A DNA stretch of 27,500 bases from Symbiodinium natans (GCA_905221605.1 CAJNDS010002628.1:96763-124262); one strand, 5' to 3'. Shown: positions 16,362-25,497, numbered from the stretch's first letter. Numbers and translations are program-made. Notes: generated by a model from the sequence alone, not told the origin.

Positions 16362-17294
16362 TCACTTCCCGGTGACCCTCGCTTTGTCCTTCAGCACCGC
16401 CAGTTTGGTTTCCGATGCTCTGATCTCTTCCGCCACGGCTGGGTCGATCTCGCTCTCCATGGTGTTCTGGGCCTCCGTCTCTTCCATGCCCTCGTTCCTT
16501 CTCTTCGGGTTCGGTGTACTCGAAGTGGATGATCCCGCCTTGTTGCCCCCCTTGCCGTTCCGGTTCTTGGTCGAGGCTGTCGACACCGCCTCCCATGACG
16601 CACTCTCGGCCGAGGACGGCACTCTCGCTTCCAATCCCGAAGAACTTGCCTGGACCACCTGTGACATCGCTTCTCCCATAGGCCAACTTTGGTGATTCTT
16701 GGGGTACGGTGAAGGCATCATCGAGGACCCCTGAGCCGCCGTGTAGAACATGTGCTGAGGCTCGACGTTCTGGCTTTCCCACCACCGTGCATACCGAACG
16801 AGATCTGGGTGAGCATTCTCTGACTTCTTGATTTCCTCCAGCGCCCACCTGCCGTACGCGTTGGGCACCTCCCGATACTGGTATCCCTTCCACCTGCCGA
16901 ACGACATCAACTCCGTGGCGGGCGTCTTCAGCGAGTCCCTGATCAAGAGCATAATGTTTCCTTTGCTCGCTTTCGGCGCCACCTCGATGCCCAGCGACTC
17001 CGCCTTCTCCCGAAGTTCCGCAAGCGTCATCTGGGTCACCTTCTTCATCTGTACCTCGGGGTCTTTCTCCGCTTCGGCATCGATGCACTCGCGAATCACT
17101 GCCCTCAGCTCTTCGGGCGCCCACGTCCTGTGGACGGTGAGGCCCCGTCTCACTGCTTCCGCCAACAGCTCCGTCTTGTTCATCTTGCTCAAGGACACGG
17201 GGCGCGCGCATGGCAGGTCGCTCATTACAAGGAGGTTCTGGAGGACCTGGGGCTCTGCACTCTGGGTGCTTCTTGTAGAAGACTGATCTGCCAA
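16362..17294 (-). CDS. Copia polyprotein segment: SAP/HeH-like repeats and ExoX-C/DUF3820-like motif
   Basis: About 310 codons between protease and oxygenase-like domain. Residues 38-72 (MNKTELLAEAVRRGL...EELRAVIRE) and 89-122 (MTLAELREKAESLGIEV...IMLLIRDSL) each look like a SAP/HeH-type helix-extended loop-helix, a fold that often binds DNA. Residues 131-172 (SFGRWKGYQYREVPNAYGRW...) match the FGK.KG...EVP..Y..W pattern of the ExoX C-terminal/DUF3820 group. The remainder is low-complexity and basic (NRNGKGGNKAG). Two in-frame TGA codons (16362-16364, 16335-16337) separate it from the next segment in the same frame. The alternative is a brief excursion through another frame, where no stop occurs. 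The first codon is a TTG, so initiation here is unlikely; it would follow the protease after a shift near 17,250. Confidence 0.72.
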   Translation of the reverse strand: MADQSSTRSTQSAEPQVLQNLLVMSDLPCARPVSLSKMNKTELLAEAVRRGLTVHRTWAPEELRAVIRECIDAEAEKDPEVQMKKVTQMTLAELREKAESLGIEVAPKASKGNIMLLIRDSLKTPATELMSFGRWKGYQYREVPNAYGRWALEEIKKSENAHPDLVRYARWWESQNVEPQHMFYTAAQGSSMMPSPYPKNHQSWPMGEAMSQVVQASSSGLEARVPSSAESASWEAVSTASTKNRNGKGGNKAGSSTSSTPNPKRRNEGMEETEAQNTMESEIDPAVAEEIRASETKLAVLKDKARVTGK

Positions 17295-19275
17295 CCCAAA
17301 GCAGCGGAAAAGGGGCTAAAACGTCGCTCCTCCAATCATCTACTGTAGGCTCTAACCACTTTCCAGAGCTGCAGCACACGCCTTCAGAGTACCTCATGTA
17401 ACCGATGCCAGCAACAAGCATGTCTCGCTGAATCGATGCTGTGGTACGCCACTTGCTAGGACTAAACGGGGTTCTTCGAGGTACAACATGTATCCTTGTC
17501 CACGTGTCTGGAGTCTCAACCCAGAAATCTTGCTGAAGAGAAGTGCTACGCCACCACGTCAAGAAGAGCTCTTGTTGTAACCGATCACTCGACAGCATAT
17601 CCCGAACCCCAGGGTCCAACTTCTTGGCATAAAAGATCCCAGTAATGGAGGGTTTGGGGGCCTTCCCTTCATTGGCTACTGCACACACGCTCATGTATTG
17701 CTGCTTGGCCGTGAGACGCAGGTCGTCGATCCCGAGCACTGGAACTTCATCCGCTTCGGCCTTTGCCGGGATGATGGGGATTGCAGGGTGACCTGAAGCG
17801 GTGGTGCTCAGGTGAAAGTTCTTGAGGTTCAGCTTCGTGAAGCTCGCGGTGCCTTCTGACACATCGTAGATCATCCCAATCTTTCCGAGGACTGTGCGCG
17901 ACAGCAGCAATGGGATGTCTCCTGTGATGATCGACGTTTTCACCTGAACCACTTTGTCGCCCATTTCGAACCTCACGATCACAAAGAACGAGCTGTAGTG
18001 AATCTTCCCGGTGCCGAACCTGTACGCTTCGCACTCCTTGTGCAGCTGTGGAGTCTGCCCATGGAGCTCCTGAAGTTTGTCGGCGTATGTCTGAAGCCAT
18101 TGTGTCCCTGCGACCGTCTTTGCGCACGCCGTGTCTGCCACTCCCATCAGTCCATGCTCGTGCTTCAGGGTCATCACGTCGGCGGGAAGGACCGTGGTCA
18201 TGGCGATCTCCTTCAAGGACTCCTTGGCGCCTTCGGTTTTTCCTCCGCCGTTGCCTTTGTTCATCGGACACTCATCATCTTTATGCCAGTGGCCCCTGCG
18301 GCCGCAACCAGCGCAGAAGCTTTTCTGCTTGATCGCCTTGATCTTGGCCTCCTTCTCGGCATCCTTTCCTTTTTCTCCAACGCTCCCTTTGAATCCTCTC
18401 GTCTTCTGTTGTGCCCGATATCTGTCCTTGGCCGACTGATATGTCATCCAGGCTTGCGCGACTTCTTCTGGGAGATCTTCTGGCACGTCTTCATGCTGGT
18501 CATCAACTGCTGCCTCGGGTCCGGAGTCGTAATCGGTGACGTGGGCGACATTGGCTTTTCGAGGTCCTTTGGCTGTCTCCCAAGGCTTGCGATGTCCTCT
18601 GTCATGTAGCACTGCTGCTTGTTGTAGTCGATGGAGGTTGTACTGGTTCCCGACGCTGGCCAACAAGTTGAGCTCTTGGGCCTCTTCCAATTGGAGACGG
18701 TCCAAGTACAGCCATGCCGCGCAATCTTCAGGAAGGCAGCATCCCACTTCTCGTAGTCGAGCATGAAGACGGTCGTACTCGGTGTTATACTCCCGAATCG
18801 TTTGTCCTTGGCGACGTCGAAGCTTCCTGAAGAAATCGCTGAAAGCTCGTCCGATGCGAGTTATCTCTAGGTCGAGGAATCTTGAGGTAATCCAGGCAAT
18901 GAAGTAACTCACGCCTTCGGGCGTGCCCAGTCTCGCTACGCTCAATTCTTCTGCCGCCACCCATGCTTTCCCAGAAAGGCTCTGGTATAGCACTAACCCT
19001 TGTTGAGACAAGGGTATCAATGTCATCCTCCTCCATGCTTCCACCTGTCTCAAGTACGACCTCGCAGACGACCCGAGCTCTTCCGCGTCCTCTCCGGTGA
19101 ACACCGGGACCGAGATCTTCTCGCTCGGTCTCGGGCCTCCCGCCGCAGGCGGGGTAGGAGGTAGAGTTGCGACTCCTTGGAAACCATCGCCGCCCTCGCC
19201 GAAGTACTGCCATCCACTCCAACCAGGGCCGGTGCTCGTGTCGCTGCGTCTCGAAGTCCTCCGGCAGGCTCCCAT
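17260..19275 (-). CDS. Copia Gag, zinc knuckle and aspartic protease
   Basis: Numbering from the ATG at 19275. Residues 55-230 form a helical retrotransposon Gag (VPVFTGEDAEELGSSARSYL, FAWITSRFLDLE-like core, FRKLRRRQGQTIREYNTEY). Residues 321-336 are a zinc knuckle, CAGCGRRGHWHKDDEC. The spacing C-x2-C-x4-H-x6-C is longer than the usual H-x4-C. Protease follows with active site DTA at 381-383 (GVADTACAKTVAGTQWL) and a flap/second half to about 480 (IPLLLSRTVLGKIGMIYDV). The protein remains family-like to about VFYKKHPE (672). Gag packages the RNA and protease matures the polyprotein. The ATG at 19275 is probably internal, because Gag-like sequence continues upstream in other frames. The frame stays open to 16210 but beyond 17,260 it is a shadow of the next segment. 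Confidence 0.88.
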
Positions 19276-19985
19276 CTTCCTCTTTCCATACCGAAGTTCT
19301 CCTTGGGGACAACATAGCTCCGACTTTCCTTATGTCCATCTTCGCGACGCGCAGAATCACTGTGACGTTGCGGCTCAGCTCGACCATCTGCCATGGGACC
19401 TCCTCGCCGGCTTCCTTGGTCATGTAGTCGAGGGGGTTCAGGGCATACACCTCCTTCTGCGTATCCATGGTCACGTTCCGAAGCCCGTCCTCGGGCTCCA
19501 CCCTCATCTCCATAGGCCGCCTGACCTTGTTGCCGACGGACTCGTTCTCGACCATCTGCGTCTGCCGGGTCTGGTTGCCGATCGTTCGCATGGCTTCCTT
19601 TCGTCCAAGGATCTCTGCCCCCAGACCAAGGATCACTATCATCTTGTCGATCGGCGCCATTCCAGCCATTCGCATCATCGCTTCTCCAACCTTCAGCACG
19701 ATTGTCGCTCGACCAGTTTCGAGCGGATACGCCGTTTCCCCAGGCCTCCGCTCTCCACCGGACCCCGTGACTCCACCAGGAGTCGTTCCACCAATCATGC
19801 TGATCATCATCACGATGAAACTGGTGTCTAAAACTCTGCCCGGTCTGCTCTTGACCAGTTTCCTCCGCAAGACGCCGCTCATGGCGGTTGCCGAACATCG
19901 GCAGTGGAATGCCAGCATCAGGTCCCTCCGTCCGCGTCTCAAAGCCAGGAGGGGTTTCGGCTGCCGTCTCACTGGCCGCCGCCAT
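19276..19985 (-). CDS. Gag N-terminal region, frame-disrupted
   Basis: An ATG at 19985, 60 nt downstream of the primer-binding site, opens a frame (MAAASETAAETPPGFETRTE). It has tryptophan- and acid-rich low complexity (DDDQHDWWNDSWW, DDSDPWSGGRDPW) of the kind seen at dinoflagellate copia Gag N-termini. From about 19,560 the natural-looking protein moves to a second frame (PMEMRVEPEDGLRN...YALNPLDYMTKEAGEEVPW). Near 19,270 it moves to the frame of the main Gag. The placement of both shifts is a judgement from composition, not from a conserved motif. Confidence 0.5.
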
Positions 19986-20044
19986 CGAACAAACGCACTA
20001 GATTGGGCTCAACGGAATCACTAACAGGCCAGGAGCACTCACAA

Positions 20045-20057
20045 GGCTCCGCTACCA
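20045..20057 (-). promoter_or_regulatory. Primer-binding site (initiator-tRNA-Met-like)
   Basis: On the minus strand TGGTAGCGGAGCC starts one base after the 5' LTR. Copia elements usually prime with initiator tRNA-Met. Its complement would be a tRNA 3' end GGCTCCGCTACCA, resembling the TGGTAGC or TGGTATC sites used by Ty1 and plant copia elements. The exact dinoflagellate tRNA sequence was not available to compare. Confidence 0.65.
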
Positions 20058-20058
20058 A

Positions 20059-20249
20059 TATGAAACTACAAGATAGCAGCCGTCGCACTTTTCGCGCGTG
20101 CTGACGATGCATGTGACTTCGGGCCTTGCGCGATCGGCCGGTGCATGTACACTTCTGATTTGTGACCCCTGCGCTAATGGCCATTGCATGTACACTTCTG
20201 ATTTGTAGCGTCTCTCCTGGAGCTTTGAAAACACCCTCAGTGCTTCACA
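20059..20249 (-). repeat. 5' LTR of the copia element
   Basis: 191 bp, one mismatch to 11359-11549. As the upstream LTR it should hold the promoter. I see no clear TATA-like box, which would not be unusual in a dinoflagellate. The 22-bp internal direct repeat (20142-20163, 20185-20206) is preserved and is a candidate regulatory motif. Confidence 0.95.
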
Positions 20250-20284
20250 TTTAGGGTTTAGGGTTTAGGGTTTAGGGTTTAGGG
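20250..20284. repeat. TTTAGGG array at the insertion site (with right target duplication)
   Basis: Five TTTAGGG units begin immediately at the LTR edge. The first five bases are the right target-site duplication. The matching partial unit is on the other side at 11351-11358. Confidence 0.93.
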
Positions 20285-21290
20285 TCCCCGAATGTCCGAA
20301 GCTCTCTGACCTTAAGAACCCCCCACAGCACGACCTGGTCGACAGTTGCGCTCTCAAGAGCCCTACAAGCGGGCCTGAAGGCGCTATTTCGAGAACCCGG
20401 CAGAAGATGCCCAGAAATGCTGGCTTCCAGAGCACATGGAACAATCCGACGATGCTGTGATTTCCTGGCGCTGGGCTGCCGAGAGCTACCTTCTGAGGTA
20501 CCCTCTGAGACCCAAAATGCACATGCTCGAGCATCTGCTCCTGAACCCGAAGTCCCTGTGAGCCTAAAGCCCTACGCCCTATAAACACTGGACCCTAAAC
20601 CCGCAACCCTAAAACCCTAAACCCTGAACTCTAAACCCTCAACCTTAAACCCCAAAGCCTAAACCCTGAACCCCAAACCCTCAACCCTAAACCCCGAAGC
20701 AGCCCAGGATCCCAGCTATCCCCACGTCAACCGCTGCTTCCTTCAGCTCATCATCGAGCCGAACTGGCCCCAAACGCCTGACGCCTCAGCGGTGCAGGGT
20801 TTAGGGTTTAGGGTACAGGGTACAGGGTTTTGGGTTTTGGGTTTTGGGTTTTGGGTTTGGGGTTTGGGGTTTAGGGTTTAGGACTGCAAGGGCTGCAAAG
20901 GGAAAGGGCTACAAAGGGCTACAAAGGGCTATAAGGGTTTAGGGTTGAGGGTTTGGTTTAGGTTTTATATGCAGGTCGTGAGGGCGACTATTTCAAATTA
21001 TGTGTGCACGAGGACACCTAGCAAGCGGCGAATGCGAAACCAACCCTGATTTGTTTCGGGGTCGACGCTTGCATAAGACATGCTGTTGTGAAGGATGTTT
21101 GTGACAAGAAATCTTGCTATCTAACGATTTTCGACACGTGGCCCTAGTGCACAGACCCTAAACCCTAAACCCTAAACCCCAAACCCTAAACCCTAAACTC
21201 TAATAGAAAGAACCTTCTTTCGTTCCCAAGGGCACGCCCGGTCAAACAGGTTTCGCACCCGCCCTTCGGACTTGCAAGTCAACAGCTGCA
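20285..21290. repeat. Unique spacers and degenerate telomere-like units
   Basis: Unique sequence at 20285-20570, 20700-20795 and 20960-21145. CCCTAAA-type units at 20593-20695 and 21155-21200. TTTAGGG/TTTTGGG units at 20797-20885. A short CTACAAAGGG repeat at 20908-20935. No gene is supported. Confidence 0.65.
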
Positions 21291-21376
21291 CCCTAAACCC
21301 TAAACCCTAAACCCTAAACCCTAAACCCTAAACCCTAAACCCTAAATCCTAAACCCTAAACCCTAAACCCTAAACC
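21290..21376. repeat. CCCTAAA array (about 12 copies)
   Basis: Near-perfect array with one CCTAAAT variant, grading into CCCCGGAAA/CCCCTGAAA variants and then a 21-nt C run at 21419-21439. Confidence 0.92.
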
Positions 21377-21555
21377 CCGGAAACCCCGGAAACCCCTGAA
21401 ACCCTGAGACCCAGAAAGCCCCCCCCCCCCCCCCCCCCCAAAACCCTCAGTTTCCAACAGCCAGCCGCTGCCCCCCAGAATCGCGTCATTGCCAAGCAGC
21501 CTGCAGCGGGCGCTCGAGGATGCCAGGCCTGGCTTCGGTTTTTTAGGGTTTTTAA

Positions 21556-21815
21556 GGTTTTTTTTGGTGTGTTTTAGGGAAGTTTTTTAGGGTGTTTAGG
21601 TTTTTTTTGGTGTGTTTTAGGGAAAAAAGGTTTTTGGGGTTTAGGGTTTTAGGGTTTTTTGGTGTTTTTAGGGAAAAAAAAGGGTTTCGGGGTTTAGGGT
21701 TTTCGGGTTTTTTGGTGTTTTTTTGGGAAAAAGGCTTTTGGGGTTTAGGGCTTTAGGGTTTTTTGGTGTTTTTAGGGAAAAAAGGGTTTTGGGGTTTAGG
21801 GCTTTAGGTTTTTTT
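21556..21815. repeat. T-rich tandem repeat, ~52-bp unit
   Basis: TTTTTTGGTGTTTTTAGGGA followed by A-rich sequence and GGGGTTTAGGG recurs at about 21609, 21661, 21714 and 21765, with a shorter first unit near 21576. It appears to be a telomere-derived minisatellite. Confidence 0.75.
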
Positions 21816-22023
21816 TTTTTCGGCTTTTTGGGGATTGTTTTTTTTTTGGGTTTTGGCGTGTTGGGGTTCTGGGTTTCTTGGGCTGCTTTAGGAATTTAGG
21901 ATTTTAGGGTTTCTGGGGTGTTGGTGTTTTGGGGTTTTGGGTTTTTGGGTTGTAGGCTTGTGCCTTGCCTATTAAGGTTTGTGCCCTGCATGCCGACTAA
22001 GGTCTGTGCCTTGGCGACTAAGG

Positions 22024-22146
22024 TTCCCCCACCGCCCACCACCCCCCACCCCCTACCCCCCTCCCCATCCCCCCCCTCCCCCCCCTCCCCAGCCCCCCCC
22101 TCCCCACCCCCCCTCCCCACCCCCCCTCCCCACCCCCCCCCCCCTC
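22024..22146. repeat. C-rich polypyrimidine tract (CCCCACCCCCCTCCCC type)
   Basis: Over 120 nt almost purely C with A/T interruptions every 5-10 bases; the other strand is G-rich and quadruplex- or triplex-prone. Glycine- or proline-rich open frames through it are artefacts of composition. Confidence 0.85.
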
Positions 22147-22497
22147 CTTTTTCTGGGCCTTGGGCTTTAGTTTAAGGGGTATTAAGCCTTGGGCTTGTGG
22201 TTTGGGAATGCTGGCTTGAACTGCAACATTAATGTATTTTCCTAATGTTACGGGATCCAAAGGGTGGGTGGGTAGATAACCAACGCCAGAGAAGCCAGCT
22301 TGACTAGTGAATGCTTGAACTTGACATACGGAACCCGAAGCCCTAAGCCCCCAAGCCCTACACCCTGCAACCCTAAACCCTAAACCCTGCAACCCTCGTG
22401 TCTCTAACGGTCCTTAGGCCCTTGACATGTGCAGGCACCAGGAGCCAGACCTGGTCTCGTACCCTGCGGCAGAAGCGATCCCAAGGCGGGGCTGGGG

Positions 22498-22545
22498 TTT
22501 AGGGTTTAGGGTTTAGGGTTTAGGGTTTAGGGTTTATAGGGTTTA
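22498..22545. repeat. TTTAGGG array
   Basis: About six heptamers, the last interrupted by TATAGGG. Confidence 0.9.
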
Positions 22546-22722
22546 GGGTCCAGGGTCGAGAAGCGTTGGGTTTTGGTGTTTTTGGGCGTAGGGTTTCAGA
22601 GTCTAAGGTTTCGAGCCGAGACAGTTCGCATGTGTTCTCTGTGAGTTGCAGGGCCAGGGACTAGAAAGAACAGTTCCTGGAGAACTCTGGGTTCTCCTAA
22701 TTATAGATGTATATATACACAT

Positions 22723-22765
22723 ACATATATATATATATGCTCGCCCCCCCCCCCATGATCCACAC
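22723..22765. repeat. Left arm of a long-range inverted repeat
   Basis: An (AT)n run, six bases, 11 C and ATGATCCACAC. The reverse complement, with ATGATCCACAC perfect, ten C and (AT)n, is at 25735-25781. The arms bound about 3 kb containing the palindromic arrays. Confidence 0.8.
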
Positions 22766-22801
22766 ATTTGGCCTCGGGAAGGCTGGTTTTGGGAGGGGGG
22801 G

Positions 22802-22974
22802 GACTCCAGACTCCAGATTTCCAGAAAATATTTGGAGTACCCCCAGACTCCAGACTCCAGATTTCCAGAAAAAATCTGGAGTACCTCCAGACTCCAGACT
22901 CCAGATTTCCAGAAAAAATCTGGAGTACCACCAGACTCCAGACTCCAGATTTCCAGAAAAAATCTGGAGTACCG
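22802..22974. repeat. 49-bp palindromic minisatellite, left block (4 units, inverted)
   Basis: Four units of AGACTCCAGACTCCAGATTT then CCAGAAAAAATCTGGAGTACC. They are the reverse complement of the units at 23028-23750. The first unit has ATATTTGG in place of AAATCTGG. Confidence 0.93.
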
Positions 22975-23027
22975 GGACCCTGGTCTCCAGATTCTGGAGT
23001 CTGTAATCTGGAGTCTGAGGCCGCGGG
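22975..23027. repeat. Inversion junction of the 49-bp array
   Basis: CTCCAGATTCTGGAG with an adjacent TCTGGAGTCTGAGG forms a compact palindromic junction where unit orientation switches. Confidence 0.75.
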
Positions 23028-23750
23028 TACTCCAGATTTTTTCTGGAAATCTGGAGTCTGGAGTCTGGGGCACCCGGGTACTCCAGATTTTTTCTGGAAA
23101 TCTGGAGTCTGGGGCCGCGGGTACTCCAGATTTTTTCTGGAAATCTGGAGTCTGGAGTCCGGGGCCCCGGTACTCCAGATTTTTTCTGGAAATCTGGAGT
23201 CTGGAGTCTGGGGCCCGGGTACTCCAGATTTTTTCCTGGAAATCTGGAGTCTGGAGTCCGGGGCCCGGGTACTCCAGATTTTTTCTGGAAATCTGGAGTC
23301 TGGAGTCCGGGGCCCGGGTACTCCAGATTTTTTCTGGAAATCTGGAGTCTGGAGTCTGGGGCCCCGGTACTCCAGATTTTTTCTGGAAATCTGGAGTCTG
23401 GAGTCCGGGGCCCGGGTACTCCAGATTTTTTCTGGAAATCTGGAGTCTGGAGTCCGGGGCCCGGGTACTCCAGATTTTTTCTGGAAATCTGGAGTCTGGA
23501 GTCCGGGGCGCGGGTACTCCAGATTTTTTCTGGAAATCTGGAGTCTGGAGTCCGGGCCCGGGTACTCCAGATTTTTTCTGGAAATCTGGAGTCTGGAGTC
23601 CGGGGCCGGGTACTCCAGATTTTTTCTGGAAATCTGGAGTCTGGAGTCCGGGGCTCGGGTACTCCAGAATTCCTTTGGAAATCTGGAGTCTGGAGTCCGG
23701 GGCCCGGGTATTCCAGATTTTTCTGGACATCTGGAGTCTGGAGTCCGGGG
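23028..23750. repeat. 49-bp palindromic minisatellite, right block (15 units)
   Basis: Fifteen units start TACTCCAGAT at 23028, 23079, 23122, 23171, 23220, 23270, 23319, 23368, 23417, 23466, 23515, 23563, 23611, 23660 and 23709 (periods 43-51, mostly 49). Each contains TCCAGATTT...AAATCTGGA, a hairpin with a 9-bp stem. The last two units are the most diverged. Because 49 is not a multiple of 3 and the unit lacks stops, several frames on both strands are open for over 300 codons. I regard these as non-coding. Confidence 0.95.
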
Positions 23751-23764
23751 CCCATGTTCTCCAT

Positions 23765-24540
23765 ATGCACGTTTAGGGATTACGGTTTAGTGTTTATTGG
23801 TTAGTGTTTAGGGTTTTGGGTTTAGTGTTTAGGGTCTAGTGTTTAGGTTTTGGTTTACAAGGTTTAGGGTTTACTTATTAGGGTTTAGGGTTAAGCGACT
23901 TGGGCAATGTCTACAACACTAAACCTCATAATGATGAAGTTTTAAAACCCCTAAAGGACTGAAACCCCCATGTTTTTTGTTTGGGGTTTAGGGTTTAGTG
24001 TTTAGGGTTTAGGGTTCAGGATGTGTTGTTTCGGGTTTAGGGTTTGGTGTTTTGTGTTTAGGGTTTAGTGTGTAGGTTTCAGGGTTATAGTGTTTTGTGT
24101 TTAGGGTTTGAGTCTTAAGTTTAGGGTCTAGGGTTTAGGTTTAGGGATAGGGTCAAGCGGCTTGGCTAAAACCCTAAACCAAATAAAGCCCTAAACTCTA
24201 AAATCCAAACAATTAGCATCTGAATCCCCGACGGGTTCTTGGTTTCAGGTTTAGATTTAGTAGGGCTTGAGCTTCCGGCATTGGGGTTTACTGTTTAGGG
24301 TTTAAGGTTTGGTGTGTAGGGTTTAGTGTGTAATGCTTGGGGTTTAGTTTTTAGGGTGTAGTGTTTAGAGTTTATGGTTAAGCGTTTAGGGTTTCGTGTT
24401 AAGTGTTTGGGGTTTGTGCTAAGGGCTTCGTGTCAAGTTTTTAAGGGTAAGTGTTTAGGGTCTAGTGCTGAGTGTTTAGTGTTTGATGTTAAGGGTTTCG
24501 TGTTTGGTTTTTAGGGTTCAGGGTGTTCAGGAATTTTACA
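23765..24540. repeat. TTTAGTG/TTTAGGG-rich degenerate repeat
   Basis: GTTTAGTGTTTAGGG-type alternation dominates, a variant scarcely seen elsewhere in the window. 24281-24585 is repeated as 24600-24892 with the same order of variant words, including GTTTGGGGTTTGTGCTAA and GGTCT.GTGCTGAGTG. Confidence 0.8.
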
Positions 24541-24548
24541 AATTGTAA

Positions 24549-25497
24549 ATGATCTGGGGAAGGCACCGGGGCTTCCCCAGACCATTGACAACTTTAAAAA
24601 CCCTTATGTTTAGGGTTTGGGGTTTAGTGTTCAGGGTTTAGTGTGTAGGGTTTAGTGTATAATGTTTAGGGTTTAGTGTTTAAAGGGTGTAGCGTTGGTT
24701 TCGTGTTAGGTGTTTGGGGTTTGTGCTAATGGCTTAGTGTTAAGTTTTGTAGGGTTAGTGTTTAGGGTCTGGTGCTGAGTGGTTAGGGTTTAGTGTGAAG
24801 GGTTTCGGGTTTGGTTTTTAGGGTTAAGGGTTTCAAGGGTTTTTTTCAAATTTAAATGACCTGGGGAAGGCACCGGGGCCTCCCCAGACCATTTTTCAAA
24901 AAAATAAAAATAAATTGTCTGGAGAGGGCACCGGGGCTTCCCCAGACCATCTGAACTTTTAAAACCCTTAACATCTTATAAAAGTCATTAAAATTCTGCT
25001 TAAACCTTCTCAGGATTTTCAAGGTTTTAAGGCCTTTGAAAAACCTTAAAATGCTTAAGCATTTTAGTGGCTGCCCTTTTAGGAAATTAAGGATTATTAA
25101 AGTTGTCAATGGTCTGGAGAAGCCCCGATGCCTTCCCCAGACTTCCCCAGACCATGTAAGTTTTTACAAACCCTTAAAACCCTGAAATTCTTGCAGCTGT
25201 AAATGGCTGTCCTTTTAAAGTTTAAGGATTTGATGTTCAATTCTAAAATCAAGCAACTTCCTTAATTTTGAACGGCTGCCCTTTTACAATGTTAAGGTAT
25301 TCTAGAATTTTTAGGGATAAAAGCTTTCAGGTTTTTAAAGGCTTTAACGCCTTTTGATCCTGAAAATTTGGAATGGCTTAAATACCTTAAAGCCCTTAAA
25401 ATCTTAAAGGGGCTGCCCGTTCAAAAAAATAAAGGATTTTAAGGATTTCTAAAATTTGAAATGGTCTGGGGAAGCCCCGGTGCCTTCCGCAGATCAT
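24549..25497. repeat. Five dispersed copies of a 37-bp GGTCTGGGGAAG palindrome
   Basis: Copies are at 24549-24585, 24856-24892, 24914-24950, 25109-25155 and 25461-25497. GGTCTGGGGAAG and CTTCCCCAGACC flank a CACCGGGG core. The core reads GCACCGGGGC in the first three and its complement in the last two, so those two are inverted. The fourth carries a 10-bp internal duplication (ACTTCCCCAG). Between copies 4 and 5, and flanking them, GGCTGCCCTTTTA-type motifs occur at about 25068, 25204, 25274, 25410 and 25547. Confidence 0.85.

Larger units (their letters stand above)
11359..20249 (-). mobile_element. Ty1/copia LTR retrotransposon, near full length, frame-disrupted
   Basis: The element is 8,891 bp, transcribed from the minus strand. 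Identical-length LTRs (191 bp) at both ends differ at one base (11375/20075). TTTAG at 11354-11358 and 20250-20254 is the 5-bp target duplication. The order integrase, then reverse transcriptase, then RNase H defines Ty1/copia. The primer-binding site and a short polypurine tract sit where expected. Before integrase the polyprotein carries Gag, zinc knuckle, protease, SAP/HeH-like, ExoX-C/DUF3820-like and 2OG-Fe(II) dioxygenase-like domains. The coding region is in several frames: breaks near 19.56, 19.27, 17.25, 16.35 and 15.92 kb and at about 12,552. The interior has none of the telomere-like repeats that fill its flanks, which marks it as a discrete insertion. One-base LTR divergence implies recent insertion; the breaks imply that this copy is not autonomous, unless they are assembly errors. 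Confidence 0.96.

Noticed and set aside
11664-19831. Plus-strand open frames across the retrotransposon
   Set aside because: They are antisense shadows of the Gag-Pol frames, serine/leucine-rich and without motifs.
20265-20588. 107-codon minus-strand frame
   Set aside because: Begins near one repeat patch and ends in the telomeric array; nothing recognisable.
22018-22392. Glycine-rich or proline-rich protein
   Set aside because: Produced by the C-rich tract; no start context, domain or conservation visible.
22802-23750. CRISPR-like array
   Set aside because: Units are contiguous with no unique spacers, contain internal palindromes and invert orientation; the context is eukaryotic.
22603-23790. 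Open frames of 340-376 codons on both strands over the CTCCAGA repeats
   Set aside because: They arise from a stop-free 49-bp tandem unit read in several frames at once on both strands; no domain and no preferred frame.
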